Positions 51,394-60,428 of a stretch of 64,000 nucleotides of DNA are shown here, piece by piece (the stretch's first letter is position 1; each line of letters opens with the position of its first letter). Position numbers and translations under genes: made by a program. The notes below the pieces were generated by a model. The model saw only the letters and a list, made by a program, of their open reading frames with translations. It did not search any database and was not told the DNA's origin. The stretch is from Alkalimonas cellulosilytica (lineage in GTDB: Bacteria; Pseudomonadota; Gammaproteobacteria; Enterobacterales; Alteromonadaceae), in the NCBI RefSeq assembly GCF_036325985.1, contig NZ_JAUHLI010000002.1, forward strand, positions 186,001 to 250,000, given 5' to 3'.

Positions 51394-52096
51394 GCAGTTG
51401 CGCTCCCTGATCGTTTCGAATATCCTCGGCCACCTGGCCATCGACCAGTCGGATCACGCGCTGGCAATGATCGGCAATGTCTTGCTCGTGGGTCACCAGA
51501 ATGATGGTATGGCCTTCCTGATGCAGCTGATCAAACAGGGCCATAATGTCTTTGGTGGTTTTGCTGTCGAGGTTACCGGTGGGCTCATCACCCAGCAAAA
51601 TTCGAGGCCGGGTGACCAGTGCTCTGGCAATGGCAACACGCTGGCGCTGGCCGCCGGACAACTGGTTGGGAAGATGCCCGGTTTTATCGGCCAGGCCAAC
51701 GCGTTGCAATGCTTCGAGTGCCATGGCTTGCCGGGTTTTGTTGGGCATCAGCCGATACACCAAGGGTTGCATCACATTGGCCAGCACTGTGGCGCGGGGT
51801 AACAGATTGAAGCTTTGAAAGATAAAACCAACGGCTTCGTTGCGCAGCTCTGCCAGTTCAGTTTCATTCAGGGTGGCGACATCGTGTTCACCCAACTGGT
51901 ATTGGCCAGAGGTTGGGGTATCCAGGCAGCCCAGTACGTTCATCAAGGTTGATTTTCCAGAGCCGGATGGGCCGATAATGGCCACGTAATCGTTTTCTGC
52001 AATGCAAAGGTCAATATTGCGTAAGGCATAAAACATTTCGTCTGCCATCAGGTAACTTTTATTGACCTGGTGCAAACGGATCACATTGCTGGCCAT
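51386..52096 (-). CDS. MacB-like ABC transporter ATP-binding protein
   Basis: A 236-residue ATPase of the LolD/MacB group. The Walker A GPSGSGKSTLMNVLGCLD is at about 41, the signature LSGGQRQRVAIARAL near 144, Walker B ILLGDEPTGNLDS near 165, H-loop VTHEQDIA. AGGAG 7 nt before the ATG at 52096 sets the start one base past the adaptor stop. Energises the permease encoded next. Confidence 0.93.
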   Translation of the reverse strand: MASNVIRLHQVNKSYLMADEMFYALRNIDLCIAENDYVAIIGPSGSGKSTLMNVLGCLDTPTSGQYQLGEHDVATLNETELAELRNEAVGFIFQSFNLLPRATVLANVMQPLVYRLMPNKTRQAMALEALQRVGLADKTGHLPNQLSGGQRQRVAIARALVTRPRILLGDEPTGNLDSKTTKDIMALFDQLHQEGHTIILVTHEQDIADHCQRVIRLVDGQVAEDIRNDQGAQLHV

Positions 52097-52097
52097 G

Positions 52098-53249
52098 TTA
52101 ATACTCCTGCAGGGTGGCCCGGATGCGGCTGCCATCCTGAATGCGCAGCAGGGTACGGGCAGGGCCAATAATGACTTGTTCATCCAGGCTTAAACCAGAC
52201 TGAACTTCCTGGGCGATGTCGGTAGCCAGCCCCAGCGAGACGGAGCGTTTGCTGGCCTGGCCATCCACTACTGTCCAGACAAAGCTCTGGTCTCCGTCCT
52301 TTTGCACGGCGGCAATAGGGATCTGCAAACCCGCTTCTTGTTCCGACAGGATGATTTCCGCCCGACAGCTCATGCCCGGGTACAGCGCGATATCGTCAGG
52401 CTGCAGCAACACTTTGACCCGAAACGACAAGCTTTGGCTTTGATTCATGTAGCGGGCTGAGGTTGCAATCTGAATCACTTCGCCGGGGATAGCCTGATGC
52501 GGGTAAGCCGCCGCAAAGATCTCTGCCCGTTGTCCAAGGTGCACATTGGCAATATCGGCTTCATCAACCCGCAGCTCCGCCAGAATGGCACTGGGATCAG
52601 CTAAGGTCATCAAAGGTGAGCCAATGATATTGGTACTGCCGGCAATCACGGTTTCGCCGGGTTTGATATCGACGGTGGACAGCAAGCCGGCAATGGGCGC
52701 CCGGTAAATGGTTTTACTAAGATTATCTTCGGCCATAGTGAGGCTGGCTTTGCCTTGCTCAAGTGCCGCCTGGGCTGCGGCTACATTGATATGAGCAATA
52801 TCCAGCTGACTTTGCAGGCTGTCGATGGTTTCCTGCTGCACCAGACCACTGCGATGCATTTGTTGTTGACGGGCGAACTGACGCTCAAGGTCCGCCAGTT
52901 GCGCTTTGGCTCGCTCAATATCTATTTGCTGGCTGCGCACCAAAGCACGGGTTCTGCTGACATCAGCTTCAAAGGCGGTCGGGTCTAATCGCATCAGTAC
53001 CTGGCCTTTTTCCACCATGTCGCCTTCGTCCACCAGCACTTCCAATACCCGGCCGGTGACTTCAGAGCGGATCTGGATTTGGGTATTAAACTCCAGATTG
53101 CCGGAAGCCAGAATGCTATCGGCCAGAGCGCCTTCGGTGACCAGGGCGGTGGTCACGCTAATGGCTTGTTGCGACTGACGGTACTGACTGAGCGCAATAA
53201 GGGCTACCAGGGTTGCACCAATCAGCAGGAGAAGCAGCAATTTTTTCAT
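52098..53249 (-). CDS. Periplasmic adaptor (HlyD/MacA-like membrane-fusion protein)
   Basis: A 383-residue adaptor. N-terminal anchor helix (about 3-21), lipoyl halves around 60 and 205, a coiled-coil hairpin at about 95-185 and a barrel region at about 225-310 with LYPGMSCRAEIIL. It is shorter than the adaptor at 28897 and lacks the Spy-like insert. It links the MacB-type permease to an outer-membrane channel encoded elsewhere; none is visible in the window. Confidence 0.9.
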   Translation of the reverse strand: MKKLLLLLLIGATLVALIALSQYRQSQQAISVTTALVTEGALADSILASGNLEFNTQIQIRSEVTGRVLEVLVDEGDMVEKGQVLMRLDPTAFEADVSRTRALVRSQQIDIERAKAQLADLERQFARQQQMHRSGLVQQETIDSLQSQLDIAHINVAAAQAALEQGKASLTMAEDNLSKTIYRAPIAGLLSTVDIKPGETVIAGSTNIIGSPLMTLADPSAILAELRVDEADIANVHLGQRAEIFAAAYPHQAIPGEVIQIATSARYMNQSQSLSFRVKVLLQPDDIALYPGMSCRAEIILSEQEAGLQIPIAAVQKDGDQSFVWTVVDGQASKRSVSLGLATDIAQEVQSGLSLDEQVIIGPARTLLRIQDGSRIRATLQEY

Positions 53250-53261
53250 GATGGTTCCCGG

Positions 53262-53957
53262 TTAAATAAACACAGCCCATAGGCCGAAAATAACCAGCAG
53301 TGGGATAGCGGCTAACAGACTACTCTTGGCAACACTGTAACCACTCCAGCTGCGCAGACCTACAGCAAATAAGGCGGTGATCCACAGATAGATTAAGTTC
53401 AGTTGTTCAGCCCAGTTATACCAAGCTTGTCCGGGCTCCAGGCCTAACAGCAATTGGTTTACCGACAGATAATTGACCGCAGTCAAAGGCATGTTTGGAT
53501 TGCTGCTAACCAGAACCAATACCATCAAACCCAGCATATTCAAAATGCCTGGCATGTTGCTCCAAACGGCCATCGCATACCAGTCACCATAAGAACGTTT
53601 TTGTCCGGGGTTGCCTACCAGCATCAAGTAACCGGCCATGATCGCCAGCATAATTGGGGTCATTACCAGTGTACCGCCAACAGCAAAGATGCCGGTTTTA
53701 TCCGCCATATGTCCCATCAAAGCCCGGCTTTCTTCAATCTCTGCTGGTGTCATGTTATGCGCCACGGCGGCTAGCTGCTGCTCGACAATCCACTCCGGGC
53801 TCATGCCAGCATAAAACCACCACATACCAAGCGCAGTGATGAAAATAATCAATAAAAATGCCAGCCAGCTCCAGCCCTTTTTATCTGGTAATGCATTGAA
53901 TAATTGTTTGGGGGCAACAAAAATGTCGACTAACCCGTGTGCGGCAGATTTACTCAT
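53262..53957 (-). CDS. Yip1-family membrane protein
   Basis: A 231-residue inner-membrane protein with about five hydrophobic helices. The N-terminal DIFVAPKQLFNALPDKKGWSWL and the helix pattern fit the Yip1 domain family (PF04893). GGAG 8 nt before the ATG; overlaps the small gene upstream by 8 bp and precedes the adaptor by 12 bp. Function in bacteria is not established; co-transcription suggests a role in assembly or regulation of the exporter. Confidence 0.8.
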   Translation of the reverse strand: MSKSAAHGLVDIFVAPKQLFNALPDKKGWSWLAFLLIIFITALGMWWFYAGMSPEWIVEQQLAAVAHNMTPAEIEESRALMGHMADKTGIFAVGGTLVMTPIMLAIMAGYLMLVGNPGQKRSYGDWYAMAVWSNMPGILNMLGLMVLVLVSSNPNMPLTAVNYLSVNQLLLGLEPGQAWYNWAEQLNLIYLWITALFAVGLRSWSGYSVAKSSLLAAIPLLVIFGLWAVFI

Positions 53958-54204
53958 GGTGTTTACTCCGTGTTGATTCGATTAATTTCCCACTGATTGC
54001 AACGCCAATCAGCGCGCACCAGGCAATGACAGAAAAACCGGCCGGGATATTGGCCAAAGCGATTTTGCCAAGATGTCGACGGTTAAAGGCTACCGCTAAC
54101 AGGGTTGGAACAAAATAAATCGCTAAAAACAGCGGCACAAACCAGATTAAAAAGGTCAGATTACTTTGTTGCAGTGTGTGCGCCCATTCGGTTGTATCAA
54201 ACAT
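53950..54204 (-). CDS. Superinfection-immunity-family small membrane protein
   Basis: An 84-residue protein with two hydrophobic helices (about 17-40 and 50-71). The sequence IYFVPTLLAVAFNRRH, then IALANIPAGFSVIAWCALIG, matches the pattern of the Imm_superinfect family (named after phage T4 Imm). It is the first gene of the run ending with the LytTR regulator and is translationally coupled to the Yip1 gene. Most chromosomal members are uncharacterised, so a phage role should not be assumed. Confidence 0.7.
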   Translation of the reverse strand: MFDTTEWAHTLQQSNLTFLIWFVPLFLAIYFVPTLLAVAFNRRHLGKIALANIPAGFSVIAWCALIGVAISGKLIESTRSKHHE

Positions 54205-54366
54205 AACACCCTCCAGACCATCAGCTAAGTTGAAATATGTAACGATCTTTTACAATCGCTGTTGTCGATGTCGGGGAGCATAGCAATGGCGTGACCATGA
54301 AAAGCAAAAAAGATGATAAGTGGCAAAATAACGGGATTTTCGGCAAATCGAGTAGGGGAACTGCGT

Positions 54367-54612
54367 TTATTCAGGCAGCGTATCGCCGAGATAACGAAAA
54401 CGAGGGATCAAAGCACCTTGGTGTGATACCTGTTCACAAAACATCGCAAGGGGCCGTGCCCACAGAGCGCGCTCACCATAAAGCGGCCGGTAAATAACCA
54501 GCCATTCTTCGGTTTCACTGTGGCGGGCCAGATCCAGTACCTGATAAAAAGGGCCTTTGTAATGCTGGTAATAGCCGGGCTGAATGAGGAGATTATCAGG
54601 CTCGGTTTTCAT
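54367..54612 (-). CDS. DUF1653-family protein
   Basis: An 81-residue soluble protein. The GYYQHYKGPFYQVLDLARH segment and YRPLYGERALWARPLAMF are the DUF1653 signature. The ATG at 54612 lies inside the ruvX end (17-bp overlap), so it is translated from the ruvX transcript. Function unknown. Confidence 0.8.
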   Translation of the reverse strand: MKTEPDNLLIQPGYYQHYKGPFYQVLDLARHSETEEWLVIYRPLYGERALWARPLAMFCEQVSHQGALIPRFRYLGDTLPE

Positions 54613-55024
54613 ACCAGCTCTCAAAAATAAGCACTGCCGAGACGCTATCGACTTTGTCTTTGCTGAGGTTACGAAAACCACCTTCGGCAAAGAGCTGTTG
54701 CCTGGCGTCGGCAGTGGTCAGGCGTTCGTCATGCAGTTCGACCGGCAGCCCAAAGCGGCCATGCAGCCGGTTGGCAAATTTTCGGGTGCGTACGGTAAAC
54801 TCCTGCTCCGTACCATCCATATTCAGCGGCAAACCAACTACTAACAGATCCGGTTGCCACTCCTTAAGCAGTTTTTCAATCTGGTCCCAATCCGGAATCC
54901 CATCGCGGGCTTTCAGTGCAGCCAGTACACTGGCGCTGCCGGTCAGCTCCTGACCGATAGCAACGCCAATGCTTTTGGTGCCGTAATCAAAGGTAAGTAC
55001 TGAGCGGTGTTTATCTGTACTCAT
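54596..55024 (-). CDS. ruvX: Holliday-junction resolvase-like protein RuvX (YqgF)
   Basis: A 142-residue RNase H-fold protein. TFDYGTKSIGVAIGQ at 9-23 holds the first catalytic Asp; VVGLPLNMDGTEQEFT near 60 and LHDERLTTADAR near 97 complete the YqgF motifs. Known to process Holliday junctions and the 5' end of pre-16S rRNA. The ATG overlaps the yqgE stop by one base, the common yqgE-ruvX pair. Confidence 0.93.
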   Translation of the reverse strand: MSTDKHRSVLTFDYGTKSIGVAIGQELTGSASVLAALKARDGIPDWDQIEKLLKEWQPDLLVVGLPLNMDGTEQEFTVRTRKFANRLHGRFGLPVELHDERLTTADARQQLFAEGGFRNLSKDKVDSVSAVLIFESWYENRA

Positions 55025-55581
55025 TAAGCATGTCCTGCGGTACTGCTCAGTTGCCAGGTTTCAATGCCCATTTTTTTGGTGGCAGCCTGCCATTTGTAGG
55101 CATGGGCCAGGTCAAAAATAATGCTGCTATCGGCTGGGATCACCAGCCAGGAGTTGTCGGCGATTTCCTGTTCCAGTTGACCGGCCACCCAGCCGGCATA
55201 CCCCAAAGCCAGTAAAAATTTATCCGGCCCATCGGAAGTCGTCAGGGACTGCAAAATATCTTTGGAGGTGGTGATCATCAGATCATCGTCCAACTGCATG
55301 CTACTCATATAGCCTGGCTGTGCTTTGTGCAGCACAAAGCCTCGATCGGCCTGTACCGGGCCGCCGGCACAGACGGCCTGTTCTGTGATCGGGTTTTTTG
55401 GATCAAACTCGATATCCAGTTGCTGCAGTAAGTCGCCAATGGTGGCTTTCAGTGGGTGATTAATCACGATACCCATGGCGCCGTCTTCATTGTGTTCACA
55501 GATATAAGTCACGCTGCGTTGAAAAAATGGGTCTTGCAGCGATGGCATAGCGATCAAAAAGTGATGCTCAAAGGTATTCAT
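55024..55581 (-). CDS. yqgE: YqgE/AlgH-family protein
   Basis: A 185-residue protein of the YqgE/AlgH family. It starts LEHHFLIAMPSL-like (TFEHHFLIAMPSLQD), then FFQRSVTYICEHNEDGAMG and VCAGGPVQADRGFVLH, which are the conserved blocks. Biochemical role unknown; often next to ruvX and gshB as here. Confidence 0.93.
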   Translation of the reverse strand: MNTFEHHFLIAMPSLQDPFFQRSVTYICEHNEDGAMGIVINHPLKATIGDLLQQLDIEFDPKNPITEQAVCAGGPVQADRGFVLHKAQPGYMSSMQLDDDLMITTSKDILQSLTTSDGPDKFLLALGYAGWVAGQLEQEIADNSWLVIPADSSIIFDLAHAYKWQAATKKMGIETWQLSSTAGHA

Positions 55582-55641
55582 GCTGCGCTCCTTATTCGCT
55601 ACCAGCCAACGGTATTGTTGGCTGGGAACAGACTAGGTACT

Positions 55642-56595
55642 TCAATTACCGAGCAACTGTTCGATGGCATCAAACAACTGACCGGTGATATGCACGGGAG
55701 CTTCGGCTTCAATTTCCCGCACGCAGGTGGGGCTGGTGACATTGATCTCAGTTAGTTTATCACCAATGATATCCAAACCCACAAAAATAAGTCCTTTCGC
55801 TTTCAAGGTGGGGCCAACGGCTTCGGCAATGGCCCGGTCGCTGTCGCTGAGTGGCCGCACTTCACCACGGCCGCCAGCAGCTAAATTGCCGCGAGTTTCG
55901 CCTTTCGCCGGGATCCGGGCCAGCACATAAGGGATAGGTTCACCATTAACCATTAAAATGCGTTTGTCGCCCTCGCTGATGGCTGGCACAAACTGCTGAG
56001 CCATGGCATAGCGGCTGTTGTGAGCGGTCAGGGTTTCCAGCACCACGCCAACATTGGGATCATCGGCTTTCAGGCGGAAAATGGAAGCGCCACCCATGCC
56101 ATCAAGTGGCTTGATGATGACATCCTGATGAGCTTGCCAGAAAGATTTTAAGCGGGCCGAGTCGCGGCTAACCAGAGTTTTCGGTGTGTATTGGCTAAAC
56201 CAGCTGGTGTAGAGTTTTTCATTGGCATCGCGCAGGCTTTGTGGTTTGTTCACGATCAGACAGCCTTGTTGCTCGGCCAGCTCCAGCATATAGGTGGCGT
56301 AGATGTACTCGGTATCAAACGGCGGATCTTTACGCATCAAGATGGCGTCCAGTTCGCCCAGCGCAATATCCTGCTCCTGACCAAACTGATACCAGTTGGC
56401 TGGGTCTTCCTCCACCATCAACAAGCGTGAGCGCGCGCGGGCTTGCCCTTCCAGCAAGTACAAGTCTGCCATTTCCATGTAATGAATGGTGTAGCCACGG
56501 CGCTGGGCTTCCAGCAACATGGCGAAACTGGTGTCTTTCTTGATGGTGATGTCCGCAATAGGGTCCATCACAATACCGATGTTAAGTGCTGTCAT
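55642..56595 (-). CDS. gshB: Glutathione synthetase
   Basis: A 317-residue ATP-grasp ligase that adds glycine to gamma-glutamylcysteine. The N-terminal block LNIGIVMDPIADITIKKDTS fixes the ATG at 56595; a longer in-frame extension to 56685 overlaps rsmE and is not family-like. KPLDGMGGASIFRL near 198 is the ATP-grasp loop and NVTSPTCVREIE near 285 the C-terminal metal/substrate site. GAGGA precedes the ATG. rsmE lies 7 bp upstream. Confidence 0.94.
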   Translation of the reverse strand: MTALNIGIVMDPIADITIKKDTSFAMLLEAQRRGYTIHYMEMADLYLLEGQARARSRLLMVEEDPANWYQFGQEQDIALGELDAILMRKDPPFDTEYIYATYMLELAEQQGCLIVNKPQSLRDANEKLYTSWFSQYTPKTLVSRDSARLKSFWQAHQDVIIKPLDGMGGASIFRLKADDPNVGVVLETLTAHNSRYAMAQQFVPAISEGDKRILMVNGEPIPYVLARIPAKGETRGNLAAGGRGEVRPLSDSDRAIAEAVGPTLKAKGLIFVGLDIIGDKLTEINVTSPTCVREIEAEAPVHITGQLFDAIEQLLGN

Positions 56596-56602
56596 AAGAT
56601 CC

Positions 56603-57328
56603 TCAGGCGAGATCGCCAAATTGCAGCTGCAGGGCACTGATGGCCGTGAGCGCTGCGGTTTCGGTTCGTAATACGCGAGGGCCAAGCCGAATGCCCAGAT
56701 AACCAGCTGCCAGAGCAGCTGTCATTTCCTGCTCGCTAAAGCCACCCTCCGGGCCTATCATCAGACGAATACTTTGGGCTGGCGTTAATGTCTTAATGGT
56801 GTCGCTGGCCCATGGATGCAAGGTCAGCTTTAGATCTTTTGTTGGTTCAGCCAGCCAAGCTGTCAGTGGCAACGCCGGCAGAACTTTGGGTATCAGGCTG
56901 CGGCCCGATTGCTCGCAGGCAGAGTGCACAATTTTTTGCCATTGCTGCTGCTTTTTCTCGAGCCGTTCACCATCCAGCTTCACGCCACAGCGCTCAGAGA
57001 ACAGTGGGGTAATGGCACTTACGCCAAGTTCGACCGCTTTTTGAATGGCAAAGTCCATTCGATCACCACGTGAAATGACCTGCCCCAGGTGCAAATGCAA
57101 GCTGGACTCGGTCTCATTAAGCTCTGATCCAGTAATCGAAATCAGCACCTGCTTTTTGTTCACTTGATCAATAGTGGCCGCATAATTTTTGCCATTGCCA
57201 TTAAAAAGCTGCAAAGCATCGCCTGGCTGCATTCGCAGCACCCGCCCAACATGAGCAGCAGCATCGTCAGGTAAAGCCAGGGACTGAGTAGTAAGTGGTA
57301 AGTCGACAAAGATTCTTGGGATACGCAT
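56603..57328 (-). CDS. rsmE: 16S rRNA (uridine-N3)-methyltransferase RsmE
   Basis: A 241-residue SPOUT enzyme for U1498 of 16S rRNA. An N-terminal PUA-like domain carries HVGRVLRMQPGDALQLFNG, and the knot carries KAVELGVSAITPLFSERC, LMIGPEGGFSEQE and GPRVLRTETAALTAISALQ. First gene of the rsmE-gshB pair. Confidence 0.94.
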   Translation of the reverse strand: MRIPRIFVDLPLTTQSLALPDDAAAHVGRVLRMQPGDALQLFNGNGKNYAATIDQVNKKQVLISITGSELNETESSLHLHLGQVISRGDRMDFAIQKAVELGVSAITPLFSERCGVKLDGERLEKKQQQWQKIVHSACEQSGRSLIPKVLPALPLTAWLAEPTKDLKLTLHPWASDTIKTLTPAQSIRLMIGPEGGFSEQEMTAALAAGYLGIRLGPRVLRTETAALTAISALQLQFGDLA

Positions 57329-57384
57329 AAAACAGCACGGTTAGTGACCATAGTTGTATGGTAGCAATTTGCCGGGCATAGCCA

Positions 57385-57410
57385 AAGAAAAACCCGCCGT
57401 AGCGGGTTTT
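57385..57410 (-). terminator. Terminator of the PEP-CTERM gene
   Basis: Stem AAAACCCGC / GCGGGTTTT with a 4-nt loop and a T-run on the minus strand, 25 bp after the stop at 57435. Confidence 0.85.
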
Positions 57411-57434
57411 GTTATACTGTAAATTTTTCTGACA

Positions 57435-58391
57435 TTAGCGACGGAATAGACGTAGTGCCAGCAAACCTATACCCATTATTGCAATTGAGGCAGGGGTTGG
57501 AACTGGGGTAGTGGTTGTTGTTTGAATTGGGTCGCGTGCCGCCACACCAACATGCGACAGGCCACTGCCAAATACACTGGTATCCCATGTACCTGCAAAG
57601 GCAAATGGGGTATTGAATGGGGCGTCGAGGCCAGTATTGCCTAAATTGAAAATCTCATTCTGGAAAATTGCGGCAAAATTAAAGTTAAACACTGCCCACT
57701 CAGTTCCTGCTTTAAAAGTAAAAGCCAGCATATCAAAAGTGGAGCGATTATCACCCAGAGCACCCTGAACTAATGAGATGATGTCTGGCGTCGTCACCAG
57801 AGACCAGGTACCAGTCTTGCAATCGCCGGTGCAATCAAAACGAATATCCAACACATCAGCCAAATCAAGCGGGTTACTGCCTTTAATGCTTTCATAGGAG
57901 AACGCAGAACCGATATCTTGCTTGCCTAATGTGATCCAACCTGGATCTACGGGATCGTCTTTGTCTTTAAGACCCATCAATAGACCACTGATATCATCCA
58001 GACCGGTTGCATCTTTAAGGAACTGTTCTGGGTCTATTAACCGCTTAGTTTGAGCATTAGGGCCTTGACCTCCCCAGCTATAAATACCACCATTTAACAG
58101 TCCGTCACCTAACCAGCCACGATTTGGATCTGCTTTATCAATAATACTGCCAATATTGCTTGGCTCGGAAAATAGCCCCATACAATTGGTAGCTATGTAG
58201 TCACTTTTGAGTAAATTGTTGTCAGTAAAGTAGTCTGAGTCATAAGCCGTATTGCTATGATCAGCTGCCAGGGTTGTCAGCGATGTCAATTTAACACTAC
58301 CGGTTGTACATAGGGGAGAAGCATTTGCGGTAGACATCAAGAATGCGCAACCTGCAACAAGTGCAACCCCCGTAACAAATAAAGTTTTCAT
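57435..58391 (-). CDS. Secreted protein with PEP-CTERM-type sorting tail
   Basis: A 318-residue exported protein. The signal peptide ends STANASP at about residue 25. The mature part has no recognised domain; it contains two Cys near FDCTGDCKTG and many Asp/Asn/Gly. A Thr/Pro linker (TTTTTPVPTPAS) leads to a membrane helix and an RLFRR end, the PEP-CTERM layout with PTP in place of PEP. Such tails are cut by an exosortase, none of which is in this window. AAGGA gives better spacing (7 nt) to the ATG at 58391 than to 58397. Possibly an extracellular matrix or surface protein. Confidence 0.78.
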   Translation of the reverse strand: MKTLFVTGVALVAGCAFLMSTANASPLCTTGSVKLTSLTTLAADHSNTAYDSDYFTDNNLLKSDYIATNCMGLFSEPSNIGSIIDKADPNRGWLGDGLLNGGIYSWGGQGPNAQTKRLIDPEQFLKDATGLDDISGLLMGLKDKDDPVDPGWITLGKQDIGSAFSYESIKGSNPLDLADVLDIRFDCTGDCKTGTWSLVTTPDIISLVQGALGDNRSTFDMLAFTFKAGTEWAVFNFNFAAIFQNEIFNLGNTGLDAPFNTPFAFAGTWDTSVFGSGLSHVGVAARDPIQTTTTTPVPTPASIAIMGIGLLALRLFRR

Positions 58392-58590
58392 AGTCATTTC
58401 CTTAAGGCTTTGTCTGCCGGGCCAGACTTACTTGGTAATCCGGACTTACATCCTTTTGTGCTATGCCTTAAAAGTTAGCAAAAAACAGACCATTATTTTT
58501 TTCTTATATAAATTAGAAAATTACAATGCAAGGCCAGGTGTATGCTGGTCTAAATGTAAACAGAACTGACATAAGAGACCGGAATACATA

Positions 58591-58622
58591 AAAAAACCCT
58601 GTCATGCCTGACAGGGTTTTTT
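58591..58622. terminator. Strong terminator after AbgT gene
   Basis: Perfect 14-bp stem AAAAAACCCTGTCA / TGACAGGGTTTTTT with a TGCC loop, T-runs on both strands, 18 bp after the AbgT gene stop. Confidence 0.9.
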
Positions 58623-58640
58623 GCCTTGCTTGTTGACCAA

Positions 58641-60212
58641 TTAACCAGCAGGGAAACTATGGCTGGCACCGACACCTAACGGGATATCAAAGCCCCAGAA
58701 CAGCAGCAAGAAAGCCGTCCAGCAGATTAGGAAGGCTACGGTAAAGGGCAGCATCAGGGAGATGAGGGTACCGATACCACTGGATTTAACATACTTCTGG
58801 CAGAACACCACGATCAGTGGGAAGTAGGGTAGCAGTGGGGTGATGATATTGGTGCTTGAGTCACCGACCCGGTAAGCCGCCTGCGTCAAATCTGGTGATA
58901 CACCAAGCTCCATCAGCATCGGCACCATAATGGCACCAATTAAGGCCCACTTGGCCGAAGCCGAGCCGACCATCAGGTTGACAAAACCGGTCAGCAGCAC
59001 AATACCAATCAGGGTAAAGCCCATCGGGAAGGCCATTTCTTTTAACCAGTTGGCGCCTTTAATGGCCATCAGCGCACCCAGGTTGGATTGACCAAAGGCA
59101 TAGATAAACTGAGCACAGAAAAAGGCCATCACAATGTAATAGCCCATGCCGCTCATGGCTTTGCTCATGCCTTCAACGATATCACGATGACTACGCACCG
59201 TTCCTGCTACATAGCCATAAACCACACCAGGGATTAAGAAGAAGATAAAGATTAACGAAACAATAGAGCGCATCAATGGGGCGGCTGCATCAGCCAGCTC
59301 ACCGGAGTCGGCTCGCCAGGCAGAACCTTCTGGCAGGGCAGAAATAACCAGCAACACAAAGGCGCCTACCATTGATAAAGCAGCCCACATCAGTCCTTTT
59401 TTCTCACGGCTGGTAAGCTCATCCATCACCGGCAAGTCGGCCGCATCGGCGTCAACCTGAGTATTTTTCAGGCGCGGTTCAATCACTTTATCGGTCAGGA
59501 ACCAACCCACCAGAATCACTAAGAACGTTGAGGCGGTGGTAAAGTAAAAGTTGTTCAGCGGGTTGATCACCAGATCAGCTGCAGCCGGATGCGCAGACAA
59601 ATTCACCGCTTCCTGGGTAAAAGCTGCCAGCATCGGATCCAGGCTGGATGGGATAAAGAAGGTTGCTGAAAAACCACCGGAGACACCGGCAAATGCTGCA
59701 GCAATACCGGCCAAAGGGTGACGGCCAGCAGCATAGAAAATTACCGCTCCGAGTGGAATCACCAAGACATAACCAGCATCGACCGCCACGTGGCTAAGAA
59801 TACCAACAGCAATCAGCACTGGGGTAAGCAACATTTTGGGAGTGACACTTAAAATGGAGCGTAGGCCGGCATTGATAAAACCGGTGTGCTCAGACACACC
59901 AAGGCCTAGCATCGCAACCAATACGATACCCAGTGGAGCAAAGGTCACGAAAGTATTGACCATGCGGGAGGTAAACTCAGTAAGTGAACTGCCTGCCAGC
60001 AGGTTAGCAATTTGAATGGACTCGCCGGTGCGTGGGTCAACTTCATTGAAGCTAACGCCAGACAGCAACCAGGATGCGACCCAGACAAACACCATCAAAA
60101 GGGCAAATAAAATAGCTGGATCGGGTAGCTTGTTGCCGACTACTTCAATCGCGTTTAAGGCGCGATTGAGCATGCTCTGCTTTTCAGCTGGAGCGGCCTG
60201 TTGTGCGGACAT
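58641..60212 (-). CDS. AbgT-family transporter
   Basis: A 523-residue inner-membrane protein of the AbgT (p-aminobenzoyl-glutamate transporter) family. It has a soluble N-terminal segment, about eleven helices, and family stretches such as TFVTFAPLGIVLVAMLGLGV, IPLGAVIFYAAGRHPLAG, NLMVGSASAKWALIGAIMVP and YRVGDSSTNIITPL. Members import aminobenzoyl-glutamate or export sulfonamides. AAGGA 6 nt before the ATG; no abgA/B hydrolase beside it, so either role is open. Confidence 0.92.
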   Translation of the reverse strand: MSAQQAAPAEKQSMLNRALNAIEVVGNKLPDPAILFALLMVFVWVASWLLSGVSFNEVDPRTGESIQIANLLAGSSLTEFTSRMVNTFVTFAPLGIVLVAMLGLGVSEHTGFINAGLRSILSVTPKMLLTPVLIAVGILSHVAVDAGYVLVIPLGAVIFYAAGRHPLAGIAAAFAGVSGGFSATFFIPSSLDPMLAAFTQEAVNLSAHPAAADLVINPLNNFYFTTASTFLVILVGWFLTDKVIEPRLKNTQVDADAADLPVMDELTSREKKGLMWAALSMVGAFVLLVISALPEGSAWRADSGELADAAAPLMRSIVSLIFIFFLIPGVVYGYVAGTVRSHRDIVEGMSKAMSGMGYYIVMAFFCAQFIYAFGQSNLGALMAIKGANWLKEMAFPMGFTLIGIVLLTGFVNLMVGSASAKWALIGAIMVPMLMELGVSPDLTQAAYRVGDSSTNIITPLLPYFPLIVVFCQKYVKSSGIGTLISLMLPFTVAFLICWTAFLLLFWGFDIPLGVGASHSFPAG

Positions 60213-60380
60213 AGGTTTTCCTTGTAATTTTTATGGGACGAGCGTGCGCCGTGTTCCCCTGAAACTTCGTTTTAATTAGCGGTCTGAACATCAGTACTCA
60301 GACAAGGCTGCCTTATCATACACAAAAAACAGCCGGGTGAAACTGTTGACGATGGCTCTTTAGCCGTGCTTTAGCCAGAA

Positions 60381-60406
60381 AAAAGGAGAGCCTGAGCTCT
60401 CCTTTT
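60381..60406 (-). terminator. Terminator of metK
   Basis: Stem AAAAGGAGAGC / GCTCTCCTTTT with a CTGA loop and a T-run on the minus strand, 23 bp past the metK stop. Confidence 0.85.
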
Positions 60407-60428
60407 CATAGCAGCTCTCACTGCTGGC

